From Sphingobacterium tabacisoli (GTDB taxonomy: Bacteria > Bacteroidota > Bacteroidia > Sphingobacteriales > Sphingobacteriaceae): 64,000 nucleotides of DNA. The DNA lies in contig NZ_JAEQMU010000001.1 in NCBI RefSeq assembly GCF_017908035.1, positions 1,426,001 through 1,490,000 of the forward strand, written 5' to 3'. The first letter of the stretch is position 1; every line of letters starts with the position of its first letter. The translations under genes and the position numbers were made by a program. Below, in pieces: positions 1 through 8,165 of the stretch. The notes below the pieces were generated by a model that saw only the letters and a program-made list of their open reading frames with translations, did not search any database and was not told the DNA's origin.

Positions 1-810
1 CGTATCCGATATCGGGAATATTACTCTTTCCGATAAGGCCGTGTCCAAAGAATAAGTCATTTCATAATGCGACGAAGCCAGCCAGGTCATATGCGTCATC
101 AACGTCTGGCCTTCCATATCCAGATTATTTTCCTGTTGAATCTCCTGCACAAAGCGGCGCAGCTCCTCATAGGTAAAACTATCGGTCAGCTTAGCGTTGA
201 TAAGATCCAGCATATCTTTTTCAGGGTCGTGTATCTGGAGCAATTTATCGATAAAATCCGATTTTAGATACCGGTGGCTTTTTACCTGCTTTGGCTTTTC
301 CAATAGTCTGCCCACTTCTTCAACATGTACATTTAGCTCATTGTCGATAATAGCCGATCGAAACACAATCGAAGACACATGCCCTTCCCCAGTCGCTCTA
401 AAGCTCAGTATGATCCGTTTTTCACCATCCCGCAATTGCGTTTGATCGGGAGATTCGACGATCGAAGGGTTGAAAAAAGCGGCCGCTTCGACAGAATACT
501 CCATCGTAAAATAAGCCCCGATCAGTAACCGTTCCCTTTGTGAATAATCGCGGTTACGAAGCTCCAGATCCAATAATCTTCCTTCCGTACGTTTAAAGTT
601 TTTTTCCCATATATCCAGGATACTCCGATGCCGCTTCGAAAAATTACGGAGAAGCTGATTCAGCATATCTGTCTGATCCTGCTTTGAGCTTTTTAGAATA
701 CGGTTTACTATTTTAGTGGTACGCTCAATATTTATATTAAAATATCTCGCCAGCACCCTTTTGGAATCGGGTTTGAAGAATATACTTTTACGGACTACCT
801 GTAAGGACAT
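1..810 (-). CDS. GH130-type glycosidase-like protein, partial (cut by window start)
   Basis: The minus-strand frame is open from an ATG at 808-810 to base 1, giving the first 270 residues of a protein that continues outside the window. I recognise the N-terminal half of a glycoside hydrolase family 130 (beta-mannoside phosphorylase/mannosidase-like) protein: an N-terminal helical part, then the stretch YFTMEYSVEAAAFFNPS (about residues 101-117), and GEGHVSSIVFR (about 142-152) leading into the propeller. Family members act on beta-mannosides; the substrate cannot be told from this half. No signal peptide is seen, so it is probably cytoplasmic. It is divergent from the decayed gene and SDR gene to the right. 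Confidence 0.85.
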   Translation of the reverse strand, partial: MSLQVVRKSIFFKPDSKRVLARYFNINIERTTKIVNRILKSSKQDQTDMLNQLLRNFSKRHRSILDIWEKNFKRTEGRLLDLELRNRDYSQRERLLIGAYFTMEYSVEAAAFFNPSIVESPDQTQLRDGEKRIILSFRATGEGHVSSIVFRSAIIDNELNVHVEEVGRLLEKPKQVKSHRYLKSDFIDKLLQIHDPEKDMLDLINAKLTDSFTYEELRRFVQEIQQENNLDMEGQTLMTHMTWLASSHYEMTYSLDTALSERVIFPISDT

Positions 811-1334
811 AGTATCATGTTTTTAGATTAGAACCATCCTTTCCCGTATTTAGTTTTGTATAGACTACTGTTTTTCAATTCTTTCTTTATCCTTAAGTTT
901 CTGTACTAATCTCCGTATTTCCCTTCTCATTTTCAGTATATAATCTGACAACCAAAACATTATCTAAACGTTCATACAGCACATATTTAAAACTGGACGA
1001 GATGAAAAACCAAGCATTCGAGCAGCCAAGTCTGTTCTTAAGCCACAACACAGTTATATCTCTACTATGACGAACCTTTCTATCGCAGCACAAGTAAGTA
1101 AATCGCATTTAATAAATGGCGAATATCATAGACTCTATCAGGACGATCTAGGGGGATACGATTACACGCTCTTTCGGACACCTTCTGAAATTTTATTGGA
1201 AGTAAATCTTCGGAATGGCAGGCTGCTCTTAGCCCGGCTGTCAGAACTTTCTGATCCCTCGAGTACAACAATCCACTGCAAAAGCCTAGAATCTCATAGG
1301 CTTGACTTAGAGATTGAATGTAGCATAGGCCTGA

Positions 1335-1595
1335 TACCACTACCTACCTCTAGACGACACGAGCAACTATTGCTACATGGGTTACCCCTATCTAGAAATC
1401 GACCGCAAAGATCAGCAGGTAAAGATACAGGTGCTCGGCAGCTCGGATTAAAGCTATATAGTGCAACTGTACGGAATGAAAAGCAATGCCTGTACCATTA
1501 CTTTAAAAGATGGATCACACTACGATCTAACAAAAGATAACAATAGCCTGAAAATAAAAGGCGCACAAGAAATCACTATAAAATGGAAATCATGA
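1335..1595 (+). pseudogene. Decayed gene, C-terminal remnant of unknown family
   Basis: One frame from 1335 to the TGA at 1593-1595 reads like the end of a beta-rich protein (segments YLEIDRKDQQVKIQVLGSSD and SYIVQLYGM, ending EITIKWKS), but it is broken by an in-frame TAA after GSSD and has no start. The end overlaps the start of the SDR gene. Next to a GH130 gene, a carbohydrate-active enzyme tail is possible, but I do not recognise the family. Another frame in 1067-1540 is open yet shows no domain and is probably part of the same decayed sequence. Confidence 0.35.
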
Positions 1596-2329
1596 ACAGA
1601 CAAACGACTAAAAGGGTATTCCTGACGGGCGGTACTGCCGGGATAGGCCGCGCCACCGCATTACAATTGGCCGCCAAAGGCTACTATGTATTTATAATCG
1701 GCCGCAGTGCCGACAAGCTGGAAGATTTTCTGAAGGACGCAGCAGCTCAAGACCTACGCCACAATATTGGCTATCTCCTGCAGGATCTCACTGACCAAGA
1801 GGCATTAGAACGCTTGCTTCCCGAGGTCTGGTCATCACATGGACCTTTTGATGTACTGATCAACAATGCGGCGCTGGGATTTGCAGGAGTATACGGTGTC
1901 GAAATCAATCAACTGTCATATATGACAAAAACAAACATGGACGCCTACCTCCTTCTATCCGGATTTTTTGCCCAACAGATGGCAGAATCCAATATTGCAG
2001 GAGATATTATCAATATCGGTTCGATGAGTGCAGATAGCCGGGAAGGAAAAAGCAGTGGCTATGTAGCGACCAAAGCAGGCATACAGGGGTTTACAGAAGC
2101 ACTGCGAAAAGAACTCAACCCCAAAAACATTCGCGTATCTCTTATTGAACCTGGTGCCGTGGGAACCGATATGCAGCCCTCCTCTCCTGAAGAACAGCGC
2201 GAACTGGAAGAAAAACTGGAAATGCTGAAAGCAGAAGATATCGCCGAGGCGATAGACTTTGTACTGGGCCAGGACCGACGAGTCTCTATCGTATCCATGC
2301 AAATAAAAGCCCTGCGGCAATTTATTTAA
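1592..2329 (+). CDS. SDR-family NAD(P)-dependent oxidoreductase
   Basis: A classical short-chain dehydrogenase of about 245 residues, the usual length. The N-terminal cofactor motif TGGTAGIGRA, the NNAALG motif and the catalytic Ser/Tyr/Lys (IGSMS, then YVATK) are all present, so it should be an active Rossmann-fold oxidoreductase. It most resembles the YdfG-like 3-hydroxy acid/serine dehydrogenase branch, but the substrate is not readable. There is no signal peptide; it is cytoplasmic. An alternative ATG three codons upstream (1583) is possible; I prefer 1592 because it puts the usual few residues before the first beta strand. It is followed 21 bp later by the DUF6766 gene. Confidence 0.9.
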   Translation: MNRQTTKRVFLTGGTAGIGRATALQLAAKGYYVFIIGRSADKLEDFLKDAAAQDLRHNIGYLLQDLTDQEALERLLPEVWSSHGPFDVLINNAALGFAGVYGVEINQLSYMTKTNMDAYLLLSGFFAQQMAESNIAGDIINIGSMSADSREGKSSGYVATKAGIQGFTEALRKELNPKNIRVSLIEPGAVGTDMQPSSPEEQRELEEKLEMLKAEDIAEAIDFVLGQDRRVSIVSMQIKALRQFI

Positions 2330-2350
2330 TTCACCTTATAACGATGTACC

Positions 2351-3004
2351 ATGAAACACCCTTTTTTATACCGTAACAGTCTATCCATCGTCTTTTTGGT
2401 GCTATTTGCTTTTGCCCTGTTAGCACAGGCTTACTTTGGATGGAAAGAGCAGCAGGAGACTTATCAAGAACATGGCGAATATCTTGCGCTGAGTTCTTAC
2501 CTGCGCAGTGGCCATTTCGTTGCAGCTACTTTTGAAAATTTTCAAAGTGAGTTTCTACAGATGGCGCTTTATGTAGTCCTGACTATTTTCTTACGGCAGG
2601 TCGGGTCGGCCGAATCCAAGAGCCTGGACGAAAAAGAAGAAGTGGACAGAGAGCCTGTAAATCGCCCAGATGCGCCCTCTGCCGTAAAAAAGGGCGGGTG
2701 GCGCCTCGCCATCTATAAGCACTCCCTATCACTCGCCTTTTTGATTCTATTTATCTGTTCATGGATCGGTCATCTGTACGGTAGCTATCACAGTTTGTTG
2801 GAAGAGAACCGATTGGAAGGAAAAGCCCCTATTGCTATGCGCAAGTTTTTAATGGAACCCCAATTTTGGTTCGAGACTTTTCAGAATTGGCAAAGCGAAT
2901 TTCTCTCCGTAGCCTCCATTGTTATTTTATCCATTTACTTACGACAAAAAGGGTCTCCAGAATCAAAGCCTGTTGATAGCCCGCATATGGAAACCGGAAA
3001 ATAA
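2351..3004 (+). CDS. DUF6766 family membrane protein
   Basis: This 217-residue protein is an internal duplication. Each half has a hydrophobic segment near its start (about residues 8-28 and 124-144), a short extramembrane loop, a Phe-Glu-(N/T)-x-Gln-Ser-Glu-Phe-Leu block and a second membrane segment that ends LRQxGSxESK. This is the pattern of the DUF6766 family, whose function is unknown. Four membrane spans with a charged central linker (about 85-115) are predicted. It lies directly after the SDR gene on the same strand and is probably cotranscribed. Confidence 0.8.
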   Translation: MKHPFLYRNSLSIVFLVLFAFALLAQAYFGWKEQQETYQEHGEYLALSSYLRSGHFVAATFENFQSEFLQMALYVVLTIFLRQVGSAESKSLDEKEEVDREPVNRPDAPSAVKKGGWRLAIYKHSLSLAFLILFICSWIGHLYGSYHSLLEENRLEGKAPIAMRKFLMEPQFWFETFQNWQSEFLSVASIVILSIYLRQKGSPESKPVDSPHMETGK

Positions 3005-3045
3005 ATTAAACCACTATGGATATCTGATATATAAAAAACACAGCC

Positions 3046-3411
3046 ATGAAAATGATAAACAAAATGCAAGGATATTATTACTTTCTTAGTGGTATCTGGC
3101 CCCTAATCCATTTAGAGAGTTTTATTAACATTACAGGGTATAAAAATGATATATGGCTTGTTAATATGGTCGGACTGCTAGCACTTTCTATAGGCATTAC
3201 ACTTTTAATTCGCCCATTTCATCTATTAGGATTGCTGGTCGCTTTAAGCTTTCTAGCAATAGATGTTATCTACGTTCAAAACGGCACTATAGCGACTATC
3301 TATCTTGTAGATGCCTCCGTTCAACTCGTCTTCATTGCTGGATTCGTGTTTTTATATTACAAGCGTATTTTAAGCCACCTGCGAAGGCATAACAGCATCC
3401 CTCTAGATTAA
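3046..3411 (+). CDS. Small four-span membrane protein, unknown family
   Basis: A 121-residue hydrophobic protein with about four membrane segments (roughly residues 10-25, 38-56, 60-80 and 88-107) and a basic C-terminal tail (KRILSHLRRH). I recognise no family. It sits 41 bp after the DUF6766 gene on the same strand and may belong to the same transcript. An inner-membrane location is inferred from the hydropathy and the positive tail. Confidence 0.6.
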   Translation: MKMINKMQGYYYFLSGIWPLIHLESFINITGYKNDIWLVNMVGLLALSIGITLLIRPFHLLGLLVALSFLAIDVIYVQNGTIATIYLVDASVQLVFIAGFVFLYYKRILSHLRRHNSIPLD

Positions 3412-3476
3412 GGTTTATAGGACTAAGACAACGAAAATGGTTTATAGGTGTTCATTCTTTAAAAACACGATATTGC

Positions 3477-4214
3477 ATGACAGAGAGCGAAAGATTAGAA
3501 GCAACATCCTTTTATAAAGATGTATTGCTATTGCTCCATGAGAGCGAATATGACTATATGCTAGGGGGTGCATTTGCAATGTACCACTATGCGGGCATCT
3601 ACCGTGATACAAAAGATCTGGATATCTTTTGCAAAAGCAGTGAGTACCCAAAAATCCTCAAACTATTTGAGCAGGCAGGCTATCAGATAGAACTGACAGA
3701 TGTCCGTTGGCTGGCCAAAGTCTTTAAAGGTTCCTATTTTATCGACATCATATTCGATAGCGTCAACCACATCTGCACTGTTGAAGACAGTTGGTATGAG
3801 CGTGCTATGGAAGGCCACTTTTCAGATATCCCTGTCCGCTTCATCCCTGTGGAGGAGCTGATCTGGTGCAAAATGTATGTTCAGAACCGCGAGCGTTATG
3901 ATAATGCCGATATCAATCATATCCTGTTGAGATACGGGAAGCAGCTCGATTGGGACCATCTACTATATCGTCTGGACGGACATTGGCATCTGTTACTGGC
4001 AGCTCTCTTGATATTCCAGTTTGTGTATCCTTCCGATTATCGGGATATCATTCCAAAAAGGATATTTGATGAATTGCTCGGCCGTGCCCAGGAACAATAC
4101 GACCTTCCACCGCCCTTAGAAAAAGTATGCCGGGGTCCGCTTATCGATCAGACCCAGTACCAGGTGGATATCAAAGAATGGGATTACAAGTCCTATACCA
4201 TTACTACAATCTAA
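3477..4214 (+). CDS. Nucleotidyltransferase-fold protein (AbiEii-like)
   Basis: A 245-residue soluble protein. The N-terminal part has the nucleotidyltransferase signature: GGAFAMYHYAG (about residues 24-34), then R-x-T-K-DLDIF (about 37-45) with two catalytic-type Asp residues, and a later FIDIIF strand that could supply the third acidic residue. This is the layout of MNT/AbiEii-like nucleotidyltransferases, which transfer nucleotides to protein or RNA acceptors. No antitoxin-like partner lies beside it; the next gene starts 7 bp downstream and encodes a metallophosphoesterase. The pairing may be functional or only a shared operon. Confidence 0.75.
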   Translation: MTESERLEATSFYKDVLLLLHESEYDYMLGGAFAMYHYAGIYRDTKDLDIFCKSSEYPKILKLFEQAGYQIELTDVRWLAKVFKGSYFIDIIFDSVNHICTVEDSWYERAMEGHFSDIPVRFIPVEELIWCKMYVQNRERYDNADINHILLRYGKQLDWDHLLYRLDGHWHLLLAALLIFQFVYPSDYRDIIPKRIFDELLGRAQEQYDLPPPLEKVCRGPLIDQTQYQVDIKEWDYKSYTITTI

Positions 4215-4221
4215 TTTTACT

Positions 4222-4956
4222 ATGGAAAGAACCAAGAAAAGAGTAGCCGCTATGGCCGATATTCACGTCAAAACCAGCGATCGCGGTATATGGAAAGACA
4301 CCTTTGAGCAACTAAATACAGAAGCCGATGTACTGATCATCTGTGGCGACCTTACTGACACAGGCGATGAGGATGAAGCCCGGGTGTTGGGTGAAGCTTT
4401 ACATGGTCTGCATATCCCTGTAATAGGCGTATTAGGCAACCATGATTTTGAAAAAGGCCGTCAGAAAATTATTAAGCAGATCCTTAGCGAGCATAAGATG
4501 ACGCTCCTCGACGGCGAATTTACCGTTGCCAGCGATATAGGCTTTGCAGGCACCAAGGGCTTCGGCGGAGGATTCGATCAATTTATGCTGTCGATATTCG
4601 GTGAAGATATGATGAAAGAATTTGTCCATGAAGCTGTAAACGAATCCCTACAGCTCGACCGTGCGCTGACACGACTAGAACAAGAACATCCCGATTTGCC
4701 CAAAGTAGCCCTTTTACATTATGCGCCGATAAAAAACACCGTCAAAGGAGAACCCGAGCAATTATATCCCTTTCTCGGCTCCTCCCACCTTGCAGAAGCA
4801 CTTAACAGGCGACAGGTCACTGTAGCCTTTCATGGTCATGCGCATGGGGGAACCATCTTTGGTCAGACATCAAGTAATATCCCTGTTTATAATGTAGCAC
4901 TACCGTTGCTCAGAACCGAGCATCCAGGCACCTCCTATATGATCGTGGAGGTATAA
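4222..4956 (+). CDS. Calcineurin-like metallophosphoesterase
   Basis: A 244-residue protein with all five metallophosphoesterase motifs in order: ADIH near residue 11, GDLTD near 41, GNHD near 74, HYAP near 167 and GHAHGG near 205. It should bind two metals and hydrolyse phosphoester bonds; the substrate is unknown. There is no signal peptide. It follows the nucleotidyltransferase gene by 7 bp, so the two are almost certainly cotranscribed and may act on linked substrates. Confidence 0.9.
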   Translation: MERTKKRVAAMADIHVKTSDRGIWKDTFEQLNTEADVLIICGDLTDTGDEDEARVLGEALHGLHIPVIGVLGNHDFEKGRQKIIKQILSEHKMTLLDGEFTVASDIGFAGTKGFGGGFDQFMLSIFGEDMMKEFVHEAVNESLQLDRALTRLEQEHPDLPKVALLHYAPIKNTVKGEPEQLYPFLGSSHLAEALNRRQVTVAFHGHAHGGTIFGQTSSNIPVYNVALPLLRTEHPGTSYMIVEV

Positions 4957-5003
4957 AGAAAGAGAACACACATGAATTTTTTAAAAATAAAATAAGAAAA
5001 GTT

Positions 5004-5564
5004 ATGGCACAATTAACAGACAAAAAAATAGCGATCTTGGTCGCAGATGGTTTTGAAGAAGTAGAATTGACAAGTCCCAAAGAAGCCTTGGAGCAAGCAG
5101 GTGCCAAGGTAGAAATAGTATCCCTAAAACCCGGGAGTGTACGGGCCAAAGAAGGACTAGAATGGACGAATGATTATAAAGTGGATCTTAGTATAGATAG
5201 CGCATCGGTCGAAGCATACGATGGACTAATGCTTCCGGGTGGCGTGATCAGTCCAGATACGCTACGTACCAATGAACAGGCCTTAGCTTTTGTAACATCC
5301 TTTTTCAGTAGTCATAAGCCGGTTGCCGCAATATGCCATGGGCCTCAGGTGTTAATCAATGCTGAAGTGGTAAAAGGCCGGAAAATGACATCCGTTGAAG
5401 CGATAAAACTCGATCTTATCCACGCTGGAGCACAGTGGGAAGACACTGAAGTCATTGTAGACCAAGGATTGGTAACCAGCCGCACCCCAAAAGATCTCCC
5501 CGCCTTTAATCGAAAAATGATCGAAGAGTTTGCAGAAGGCAAACACAGTGGGCAACATGCCTAA
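5004..5564 (+). CDS. DJ-1/PfpI family protein (type 1 glutamine amidotransferase-like)
   Basis: A 186-residue DJ-1/PfpI-fold protein of standard length. The N-terminal IAILVADGFEEVEL strand holds the conserved Glu, and the nucleophile elbow AICHGPQ (about residue 111) holds the reactive Cys followed by His. Relatives are called proteases, glyoxalases or deglycases, and this member resembles the YhbO/PfpI stress-response group. It lies on the same strand as the preceding genes and is followed by a strong terminator hairpin at 5571-5605. Confidence 0.9.
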   Translation: MAQLTDKKIAILVADGFEEVELTSPKEALEQAGAKVEIVSLKPGSVRAKEGLEWTNDYKVDLSIDSASVEAYDGLMLPGGVISPDTLRTNEQALAFVTSFFSSHKPVAAICHGPQVLINAEVVKGRKMTSVEAIKLDLIHAGAQWEDTEVIVDQGLVTSRTPKDLPAFNRKMIEEFAEGKHSGQHA

Positions 5565-5570
5565 AGGTTA

Positions 5571-5605
5571 AACGCGTCCTTGATTAAAAGGACGCGTTCT
5601 GTTTT
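5571..5605 (+). terminator. Rho-independent terminator after PfpI gene
   Basis: Perfect 11-bp stem (5571-5581 with 5588-5598) around a 6-base loop, followed by CTGTTTTTA on the plus strand. Confidence 0.9.
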
Positions 5606-5628
5606 TAGCTAACGCTGCTATTAATTTG

Positions 5629-5793
5629 TTACTGCCTTCGTCTCCTGTCCAGCAACTGCGACATCAGATAGCTCACCAGCGTACCCAGCGCCGCCATAAC
5701 TACCGTCTGCAGTAGGTCTCCAAGCGTAACCGACGCCCAGATACTACATAAAGTACCGCCTAAGGTACCTGCACGTATTTCGTTTGTTTTCAT
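5629..5793 (-). CDS. Small holin-like membrane protein (54 aa)
   Basis: A short minus-strand gene starts at the ATG (5791-5793) and ends at 5629. The product has a short polar start (MKTNEIRAG), a glycine-rich hydrophobic first segment (about residues 8-25), a second hydrophobic segment (about 28-47) and a strongly basic tail (LLDRRRRQ). Size and layout fit the small phage-holin-like membrane proteins that sit near DUF5675 genes in Sphingobacteriaceae, but no function is shown. It is the last gene of the minus-strand set 5629-7392. Confidence 0.55.
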   Translation of the reverse strand: MKTNEIRAGTLGGTLCSIWASVTLGDLLQTVVMAALGTLVSYLMSQLLDRRRRQ

Positions 5794-5965
5794 ATATTTT
5801 TATGTTAACCTGTTATCCTGTTATCTTGTTATCAAGAGGTCTAGTTAACTCGATAACTGGTTCACTGGATAACTGTCTTCACCATCCTCACTATTCTTAA
5901 AACAGACTGCTTTCCCGAAGTAAATTCGGGACAAGCACCCCTACGCTCGAAGTGACGTGAGTTAT

Positions 5966-6121
5966 CTATTCGTCTTCCTTCTTCTCACTCGTCATTGCCT
6001 CCAACACCCCCAACCCTACAGCCACGTATTTGATAATATGTAGCGCCTTTCCCGGCAGCTTGATCGGAGCCAGCAGCAACACCTGTACCGCCTGGCTTAT
6101 TTTCTTGATGATTTTATTCAT
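5966..6121 (-). CDS. Small amphipathic/membrane protein (51 aa)
   Basis: The frame is open from 6187, but the first 22 codons lie in repeat-like intergenic sequence. The better start is the ATG at 6119-6121 (MNKIIKKISQ). The product has a basic amphipathic N-terminus, a hydrophobic centre (VQVLLLAPIKLPGK, then IIKYVAVGLGVLEAM) and an acidic tail (EKKEDE). I recognise no family. It sits between the holin-like gene and the DUF5675 gene and may be part of the same cassette. Confidence 0.5.
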   Translation of the reverse strand: MNKIIKKISQAVQVLLLAPIKLPGKALHIIKYVAVGLGVLEAMTSEKKEDE

Positions 6122-6211
6122 TTTAAATTTTAGGTTATGAAGGTTAGTCCCGACAAAGTCGGAGTTATGAAGGTTATAACTCATCACTCCCTAACCTTGT
6201 AACCTTTTAAC

Positions 6212-6616
6212 CTACTTTATAACCAAATAAACCTCTCCTCCCATATCCCACAACCCATACACCAGTGCTTTCAGTTCGCTCAGTGCCTTTCGGCTTTCGG
6301 TTCCAGTACCTTCTCCTGTCAGCTTGGTTACTGGGGCTATACAGCCCAGTAGCTCCCGAGAGGCATCATTGGCGGCGTGGATCAGAATCGCTTCCCGTCC
6401 CAGTACATTCGGTATGCCGATCTGCTCCCCGTGCTTGGTATAGGTGCGCTTGACCAGCTTGTAGCGTCCCGTAGGGATACAGCTCATGCGCTGCATGTTA
6501 TTACGCCAGGGCAATTCGATGGTATGACAGATCTGCTTGCCTTTGAATGTTATTGTTCCATTTGTTCCCCGCTCTCCATATTTCCGTTGGAGATGTAGGG
6601 TGTGTTGATTTTTCAT
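6212..6616 (-). CDS. DUF5675 family protein
   Basis: A 134-residue soluble protein with the DUF5675 pattern: basic N-terminal strand, a conserved GTNGTITF turn, HTIELPW (about residues 31-37), CIPTGRYKL (about 46-54), and the ILIHAAND block (about 77-84) with a paired His/Asn and later Cys. The family is common in Bacteroidota prophages and phage-like regions and is suspected to act on cell-wall or structural substrates; the activity is unproven. Together with the two small membrane proteins downstream it looks like an endolysin/holin-type arrangement (inference). Confidence 0.75.
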   Translation of the reverse strand: MKNQHTLHLQRKYGERGTNGTITFKGKQICHTIELPWRNNMQRMSCIPTGRYKLVKRTYTKHGEQIGIPNVLGREAILIHAANDASRELLGCIAPVTKLTGEGTGTESRKALSELKALVYGLWDMGGEVYLVIK

Positions 6617-6750
6617 TTCTATTTCAGGTTATGGAGGTCATAAAAGCTATAACTTCCATAACCTCCCATACCAAGAATCAAATTTGACCAGCGTAAGCCT
6701 AGGAAATTTTCGCAGGAAAAGGGTTCAGCTTACACGGTCAATTTGGTTCA

Positions 6751-7392
6751 CTAACTCACTTCAATCTCCCCTAGATATTGACTACTGGAAGTTGCAACTC
6801 CATCGCGGTGGATATTGAAGCTCCAGCCCACGATCGTCTTGCTCACATAACTCGCCGGCAGTGTGATTTCCAGCGTTGCATCTGCACGTGTCAATCCTTC
6901 ATAAACCGAGAAGAAGTTTTCATCCACATTGTACAGTAGCACCACCACCTCATCATCTGCAAAGGCATTGAATCGATTGACCTGCGACTCCCAGTTGATC
7001 GTCAACTGTTGTGGGGCCGATTCTTCCATCGTCAATCCCATTAGCGGAGCCAGGCTACCACTGGCGATACGCACCACCGAATAATCCACCGTCAGTGCCG
7101 GATAAGTCCCTTGGATCGCATTGCCGATAAAATGCTGAAAGGCTACATTATACCCCAGCCGACCACGCTGTTTACTATCCGAGAAGCCAATCTTTAGGAT
7201 ATCCTTTATAGACTTGAGAAAATTGGTCGCCATCCGGAAACGCGTCCGTTGGATGATCTGGTCTTCCGATGCTGGTTTTGAACTCTTCTTGGGAAGTGAG
7301 CGGATATAATCTATGCCCCGCCATGAACTTCCGACCACATTACCTACTTTACCCGTGTAGGCACCTGTGATTCCTTTTAAAAATCTTGCCAT
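6751..7392 (-). CDS. DUF6266 family protein
   Basis: A 213-residue protein that begins MARFLKGITGAYTGKVGNVV and then has a GxxWRGxxYxRS segment and a QRxRF helix, the hallmark start of DUF6266. The C-terminal half is a beta-rich domain (about 120-213) that looks immunoglobulin- or fibronectin-like. There is no signal peptide. The family is found in Sphingobacteriaceae, often beside DUF5675, and its function is unknown; a phage-derived structural role is one guess. A promoter-like -7 box lies at 7456-7463, upstream of the start. Confidence 0.75.
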   Translation of the reverse strand: MARFLKGITGAYTGKVGNVVGSSWRGIDYIRSLPKKSSKPASEDQIIQRTRFRMATNFLKSIKDILKIGFSDSKQRGRLGYNVAFQHFIGNAIQGTYPALTVDYSVVRIASGSLAPLMGLTMEESAPQQLTINWESQVNRFNAFADDEVVVLLYNVDENFFSVYEGLTRADATLEITLPASYVSKTIVGWSFNIHRDGVATSSSQYLGEIEVS

Positions 7393-7455
7393 GATATTCT
7401 TATTTACTTTTTACTGTGGCGCTGCAGGCAGCCACGGATACCGATATCATTGGTA

Positions 7456-7537
7456 CAAATCTAGTCCAGGACTAAGCAGAAAAACGTAGAATGGCGCCAT
7501 TTGACACCATTTGACCATAGCCTACGCCATATGGCGT
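7456..7537 (-). promoter_or_regulatory. Promoter and palindromic sites upstream of DUF6266
   Basis: The minus strand reads TAGATTTG at 7456-7463, a match to the Bacteroidota -7 box TAnnTTTG, about 63 bp before the gene start; the -33 element is weak (TTT for TTG). Just upstream lie two perfect palindromes, AATGGCGCCATT (7490-7501) and ACGCCATATGGCGT (7524-7537), placed where an activator would bind. The remaining gap up to 7810 holds a purine-rich repeat stretch (7630-7725) built of AGGCAA/GATAAGCAA-like units and no gene I can support. Confidence 0.5.
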
Positions 7538-7629
7538 CAGACTGCTTCCCGACAGAACAGCTTAGAATGGCCTTCAAGGCACATTATTCCTTCTGCAACG
7601 TCTCTCAACTCGCGTATTCTATACCTTTA

Positions 7630-7725
7630 AGGCAAAGAACAGGCAAGCGATAAGCAACGGATAGGCAACCAATAAGCAGAGAACAGGTAAAGGAAAGGCA
7701 AAGGAATAGCACAGCATCCCCGTGC
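7630..7725. repeat. Degenerate AGGCAA/ATAGCAA repeat stretch
   Basis: Short imperfect units such as AGGCAAGCGATAAGCAAC and GGATAGGCAACCAATAAGC follow one another. A shorter relative (AGCAACAGGATAGCAATAC) lies at 13487-13507, just before the secreted two-cysteine peptide gene. Origin and role are unknown. Confidence 0.4.
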
Positions 7726-7810
7726 CATCCCCAGAGAATAACCTACAAAAGCATTTACTAAATCCTATAAAATCAAGCAAAAAGTAAAAGTATACATAAA
7801 AGAAAAGGGC

Positions 7811-8149
7811 CTATAAAAGCCCTTTATTGATACTGCGCCGGATAGCATCCTGCAGATCTTCCTCCCGGTAGAGATGCCTGTTGCCAAACTCAATAGGCCT
7901 CAGCACCCCACTTTTGACCCATCTGTTGTAGGTCCGCTCCGATATCCCAAGTCTGCCAATAACCGCCATCCGCGTCATCAGCTGACCTATATCAAGCGCT
8001 AGCATCTCGGACATGGCGTCCGTCTTGACATTACTCCGGCGTTTTAGTAGCCTTAGGATAGCTTTCAATACCGCCAGAATTTCCATTAATTGTTTCCTCA
8101 TTTCCATCAGAATTGTGATACCATGAAATGTAGGACAGCCCTTACCCAA
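7811..8149 (-). CDS. Helix-turn-helix DNA-binding protein (excisionase/MerR-like)
   Basis: A 112-residue protein. The C-terminal half (about residues 62-106) is an HTH_17-type winged helix: GISERTYNRWVKSG as the recognition helix region, then IEFGNRHLYREEDL, which forms the wing. The N-terminal half is an amphipathic helix rich in Leu/Arg, perhaps for dimerisation. Internal ATGs (for example 8107) could be the real start. It lies 16 bp after the response regulator on the same strand and may be the last gene of that transcript; regulation of the operon or of neighbouring elements is inferred. Confidence 0.7.
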   Translation of the reverse strand: MGKGCPTFHGITILMEMRKQLMEILAVLKAILRLLKRRSNVKTDAMSEMLALDIGQLMTRMAVIGRLGISERTYNRWVKSGVLRPIEFGNRHLYREEDLQDAIRRSINKGLL

Positions 8150-8165
8150 ATATCATAAGCACGCA

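Noticed and set aside
1067..1540. 157-residue plus-strand frame
   Set aside because: No domain; it overlaps the better-supported relic in another frame and looks like decayed sequence.
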